From the NCBI GenBank assembly GCA_900321905.1, contig ONXZ01000039.1, forward strand, positions 1 through 8,907: a stretch of 8,907 nt of DNA, in the 5' to 3' direction. The notes under the pieces were generated by a model. That model searched no databases, was not told the origin of the DNA, and saw only the letters and a program-made list of their open reading frames with translations. A program made the position numbers and the translations under genes. The stretch is from an uncultured Eubacteriales bacterium. GTDB taxonomy: Bacteria > Bacillota > Clostridia > Oscillospirales > Acutalibacteraceae. Shown piece by piece: positions 6,642 to 8,907 of the stretch (the stretch's first letter is position 1; each line of letters begins with the position of its first letter).

Positions 6642-7481
6642 ATGGGCAGGGAACTTACAGAATTACAACTCATTGAGCGCTCAATAATCAAAAAATTCCG
6701 CAAAGAGATTTGGAACCCCTTTATTGAGGGTGTTAAGAACTACCAACTCGTCAACGACGGCGACAAAATCGCTGTGTGCATTTCAGGCGGCAAGGACAGT
6801 ATGCTGATGGCAAAACTTATGCAGCAACTTCAGCGTGTCAGCGACACCGATTTTGAACTTGTTTACCTTGTTATGGACCCCGGTTACAACACGGCAAACC
6901 GCCAGCGTATCGAGGATAACGCAAAGCGCCTGAACATTCCGATTACCGTGTTTGACAGCCGTATTTTCGACGTCGCTAACAGCGTTAACGAGGGCTCGCC
7001 TTGCTATCTCTGCGCCCGTATGCGCAGGGGTCACCTTTACGCTAAGGCAAAGGAACTCGGCTGCAACAAAATAGCGCTCGGTCACCACTTTACCGATGTT
7101 ATAGAAACCACGCTGCTCGGTATGTTTTACGGCTCGCAGATTCAGGCAATGCTGCCAAAACTGCATTCCACAAACTTTGAGGGTATGGAACTTATCCGCC
7201 CAATGTACTGTGTGCGCGAGGACGATATTATCAGATGGTGCAACTATAACGATTTGCACTTTATACAGTGCGCGTGCAGGTTTACCGATAACTACACCAA
7301 CAGCGGCGACGGTATCGGCAACAGCAAACGTCAGGAAATAAAAATGCTCATCAAGGATTTGCGTAAAACCAACCCTGATATTGAACATAACATTTTTAAG
7401 AGTATACACTCTGTGTGCCTTGACACAATGCCCGGCTACAAGCAGGGCGGCGAGTACCACAGTTTTTTAGATAAGTTTTAA
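6642..7481 (+). CDS. ttcA: TtcA-family tRNA 2-thiolation enzyme (PP-loop ATPase)
   Basis: Probably thiolates cytidine 32 of the tRNA anticodon loop (s2C32), activating the base with ATP in the cytoplasm. The PP-loop SGGKDS is at 48-53. The Cys motif P-C-Y-L-C-A-R-M-R-R-G has C121 and C124, and IALGHHFTDVIETTLLGMFYG (145-164) is the TtcA signature. A further Cys pair (C210, C212 in QCACRF) could supply the third iron-sulfur ligand known for TtcA. The length of 279 aa fits. The N-terminal ~40 residues are longer than in minimal PP-loop proteins but are predicted helical and backed by a strong ribosome site. It lies directly after tcdA, so two anticodon-loop modifiers are coupled. It could be a related sulfurtransferase of the TtcA/TtuA group acting at another position; TilS is unlikely given the Cys motifs. 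Confidence 0.85.
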   Translation: MGRELTELQLIERSIIKKFRKEIWNPFIEGVKNYQLVNDGDKIAVCISGGKDSMLMAKLMQQLQRVSDTDFELVYLVMDPGYNTANRQRIEDNAKRLNIPITVFDSRIFDVANSVNEGSPCYLCARMRRGHLYAKAKELGCNKIALGHHFTDVIETTLLGMFYGSQIQAMLPKLHSTNFEGMELIRPMYCVREDDIIRWCNYNDLHFIQCACRFTDNYTNSGDGIGNSKRQEIKMLIKDLRKTNPDIEHNIFKSIHSVCLDTMPGYKQGGEYHSFLDKF

Positions 7482-7493
7482 AGGAGAGTACAT

Positions 7494-8027
7494 ATGAATA
7501 TCTGGCACGACATATCACCAAAAAGGATTAAAAAAGACCGCTTTTATGCGGTTATCGAAATTTCAAAGGGCGGCAAAAACAAGTACGAACTTGATAAGGA
7601 AACAGGTATGCTCAAACTTGACCGCGTGCTGTTTACGTCAACACATTATCCGGCAAACTACGGTTTTATTCCTCGTACATATGCAAGCGATAACGACCCG
7701 CTCGACGTGCTTGTGCTTTGCAGCGAAACTATCCAGCCTATGACTATTGTTGAGTGCACTCCAATCGGCGTTCTGATTATGGAGGACAGCGGCGCGAGAG
7801 ATGAAAAAATCATCGCCGTGCCTGTCAACGACCCTAACTACAACGGCTACACAAACATCGACCAGCTTCCTGTTCACCGTTTTGATGAAATCAAGCATTT
7901 CTTCGAGGTTTACAAGTCGCTTGAGCACGAAAAAGCAACCTCTGTAACCGAGGTTCAGCCGCGCGATGTAGCGGAGGAAATTATCGAAAGTTGCATTGAA
8001 AGTTATATTGAAAACTTCCAAATGTAA
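7494..8027 (+). CDS. ppa: Family I inorganic pyrophosphatase
   Basis: Cytoplasmic Mg-dependent hydrolysis of pyrophosphate to two phosphates, which pulls biosynthetic and tRNA reactions forward. The family I signature DNDPLD is at 66-71, with the upstream GKNKYELD (27-34, K29/Y31/E32 as substrate and metal ligands), YPANYGFIP (52-60), the D98/D103/K105 cluster in DSGARDEK, and FFEVYKSLE (136-144). Length 177 aa is standard for a bacterial family I enzyme. AAGGAG (7481-7486) overlaps the ttcA stop and sits 7 bases before ATG 7494, so it is very likely part of the same transcript. No clear terminator follows in 8028-8117. It is the last gene of the run; the next gene has its own promoter. Confidence 0.95.
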   Translation: MNIWHDISPKRIKKDRFYAVIEISKGGKNKYELDKETGMLKLDRVLFTSTHYPANYGFIPRTYASDNDPLDVLVLCSETIQPMTIVECTPIGVLIMEDSGARDEKIIAVPVNDPNYNGYTNIDQLPVHRFDEIKHFFEVYKSLEHEKATSVTEVQPRDVAEEIIESCIESYIENFQM

Positions 8028-8053
8028 AACTTGACAATTTTTTAACAAATGTA

Positions 8054-8081
8054 TTGATTTTTGTTTTAAAATATGTATAAT
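8054..8081 (+). promoter_or_regulatory. Probable promoter of the rubrerythrin gene
   Basis: A perfect TATAAT lies at 8076-8081. The best -35 at usable spacing is TTGATT (8054-8059, 16-base spacer, 4 of 6 matches). The region 8028-8117 is very AT-rich. A perfect TTGACA at 8031-8036 has no good -10 at normal distance. No complete PerR-type palindrome is visible around the -10 box. Confidence 0.55.
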
Positions 8082-8117
8082 TAAGGAAAGAAATATTTTT
8101 ATAAAGGAGATTTAATT

Positions 8118-8657
8118 ATGGCAAAAAAATATTATTGTCCGGTATGCGGATACGAAAGTGACGAACCTATTGATGAGTGCCCAATCTGCCACGCAAAAAT
8201 GGCTGTAAGGGAAGATTCAGAGGAAATGACTTGGGCAGCAGAGCATGTTGTTGGTATCATCGACGGCGTTGACGAGGAAATCGTTCAGGGTCTTCGCGAA
8301 AACTTCACAGGCGAGTGCAGCGAAGTTGGTATGTACCTTGCAATGGCAAGAGTTGCTCACAGAGAAGGCTATCCTGAAATCGGTCTTTATTGGGAAAAGG
8401 CTGCCTGGGAAGAGGCAGAGCATGCTGCTAAGTTTGCAGAAATGCTTGGTGAAGTTCTTACCGACAGCACCAAAAAGAACCTTGAAATGCGTGTGGCTGC
8501 TGAATACGGCGCAACCGCAGGCAAAACTGAACTTGCTAAAAAAGCAAAGGCTCAGGGCCTTGACGCTATCCACGACACAGTTCACGAGATGGCTCGCGAT
8601 GAAGCAAGACACGGCAAGGCTCTCAAAGGCTTACTCGACCGCTATTTTGCTGACTGA
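8118..8657 (+). CDS. Rubredoxin-first (reverse) rubrerythrin, peroxide reductase
   Basis: A non-haem diiron protein that reduces hydrogen peroxide (and, in clostridial relatives, oxygen) with electrons passed through its rubredoxin site, protecting a strict anaerobe. The rubredoxin-like zinc/iron knuckle is N-terminal: C7-P-V-C10 and C21-P-I-C24. The ferritin-like four-helix part (about 50-178) carries the ligand pattern E66, E99-A-E-H102, E129, and E162-A-R-H165. This domain order is that of reverse rubrerythrins, not classical ones with a C-terminal rubredoxin. The spacing between the CxxC pairs is short, as in this group. AAGGAG (8104-8109) lies 8 bases before the ATG. Codon use (GAA, GCA, CTT, GGT rich) suggests high expression compared with the genes to its left. 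It has its own promoter and a hairpin after it. Confidence 0.92.
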   Translation: MAKKYYCPVCGYESDEPIDECPICHAKMAVREDSEEMTWAAEHVVGIIDGVDEEIVQGLRENFTGECSEVGMYLAMARVAHREGYPEIGLYWEKAAWEEAEHAAKFAEMLGEVLTDSTKKNLEMRVAAEYGATAGKTELAKKAKAQGLDAIHDTVHEMARDEARHGKALKGLLDRYFAD

Positions 8658-8672
8658 TTAACCAGAACGCAC

Positions 8673-8693
8673 GGGAGGGGATTACCCCCTCCC
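8673..8693 (+). terminator. GC-rich hairpin after the rubrerythrin gene, weak or partial terminator
   Basis: GGGAGGGG (8673-8680) pairs with CCCCTCCC (8686-8693) around a 5-base loop, an 8-bp stem. What follows is ATTGCATTATTACC, not a continuous T-run, so termination may be partial. It could instead protect the 3' end of an abundant rubrerythrin mRNA. It lies 15 bases after the stop and 34 bases before the next start. Confidence 0.55.
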
Positions 8694-8727
8694 ATTGCAT
8701 TATTACCACTCAGAAAGGAGCGATTTT

Positions 8728-8907
8728 ATGCAGTACAAAACTTCACAGGTAGTGCTTAAAGAAAAATTCATCGGTCACGATGCAAAAAATCTTTCAGCGC
8801 TCGATGATGAACTCAACAAGTGGGCAAGCCAGGGCTGGACGCTTTGCGACATCACAACATCTGTTGCAACAGGCTCAGGTCTCGGCGGCGGCGACCGCAC
8901 AGTTTTC
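8728..8907 (+). CDS. DUF4177-like protein, 5' part only
   Basis: An open frame from ATG 8728 runs off the window after 60 codons. The visible protein starts MQYKTSQVVLKEKFIG, continues ALDDELNKWASQGWTLCDI and then a Gly-rich turn (GSGLGGGD) leading into another strand. The pattern of an initial strand, helix with LNxWxxxGWxL and return strand matches small DUF4177 proteins, whose function is unknown. AAAGGAG (8714-8720) lies 7 bases before the ATG, which supports the start strongly. No separate promoter is evident in the 70 bases after the rubrerythrin gene, so read-through past the hairpin may express it. The C-terminus cannot be judged. Confidence 0.75.
   Translation, partial: MQYKTSQVVLKEKFIGHDAKNLSALDDELNKWASQGWTLCDITTSVATGSGLGGGDRTVF

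Noticed and set aside
6783..7460. Long minus-strand open frame of 225 codons
   Set aside because: It is fully antisense to the well-supported ttcA-like gene and has no family motifs, and the ttcA frame carries SGGKDS and the Cys motifs.
8031..8036. Perfect TTGACA after the pyrophosphatase gene
   Set aside because: No acceptable -10 lies 16-18 bases downstream; the TATAAT at 8076-8081 is too far away and fits TTGATT at 8054-8059 better.
8066..8090. Possible PerR box around the rubrerythrin -10
   Set aside because: Only one half of the TTATAAT-type palindrome is present; the other half does not match.

Overview
The window looks like chromosome of an anaerobic, gut-type member of the Clostridia (Ruminococcus/Oscillospirales-like). 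This is inferred from moderate GC, AGGAG/AGGTG ribosome binding sites, a rubrerythrin with an N-terminal rubredoxin domain, Thr-rich linkers, and GH25 lysozymes carrying surface repeats. No search could be run, so the species is not assigned. I see no rRNA, tRNA, CRISPR array, insertion sequence or riboswitch, and no gene-free stretch over about 165 bases.

Left part (about 12-2835, minus strand). A consensus-like promoter drives two tandem GH25 lysozyme paralogues: a short membrane-anchored one (1821-2780), then a long secreted one with an Ig-like repeat and three FN3-like modules (56-1921). A 15-bp hairpin terminator follows. The first gene's reading frame runs 101 bases into the second gene, probably because of a one-base change in an A-rich tract.

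Centre (2886-8027, plus strand). A divergent extended -10 promoter overlaps a perfect 8+8 bp palindrome. It starts a tightly packed run of five genes: a membrane-anchored GH51 arabinofuranosidase-like protein, a small anchored protein with a Thr-rich stalk, tcdA, ttcA-like, and a family I inorganic pyrophosphatase. The GH51-like protein keeps the family scaffold but appears to have lost both catalytic glutamates (GNE to GNQ; nucleophile E to G), so it is probably a surface pseudoenzyme that binds glycan or senses. With its stalked partner it is the best candidate here for something undescribed. The next two genes both modify the tRNA anticodon loop (A37 and C32). The pyrophosphatase removes pyrophosphate, a product of ATP-dependent steps such as thiolation.

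Right part (8054-8907, plus strand). A separate promoter precedes a rubrerythrin of the rubredoxin-first type, used for oxygen and peroxide defence. A GC-rich hairpin without a good U-tract follows, then the first 60 codons of a DUF4177-like gene that runs off the window.
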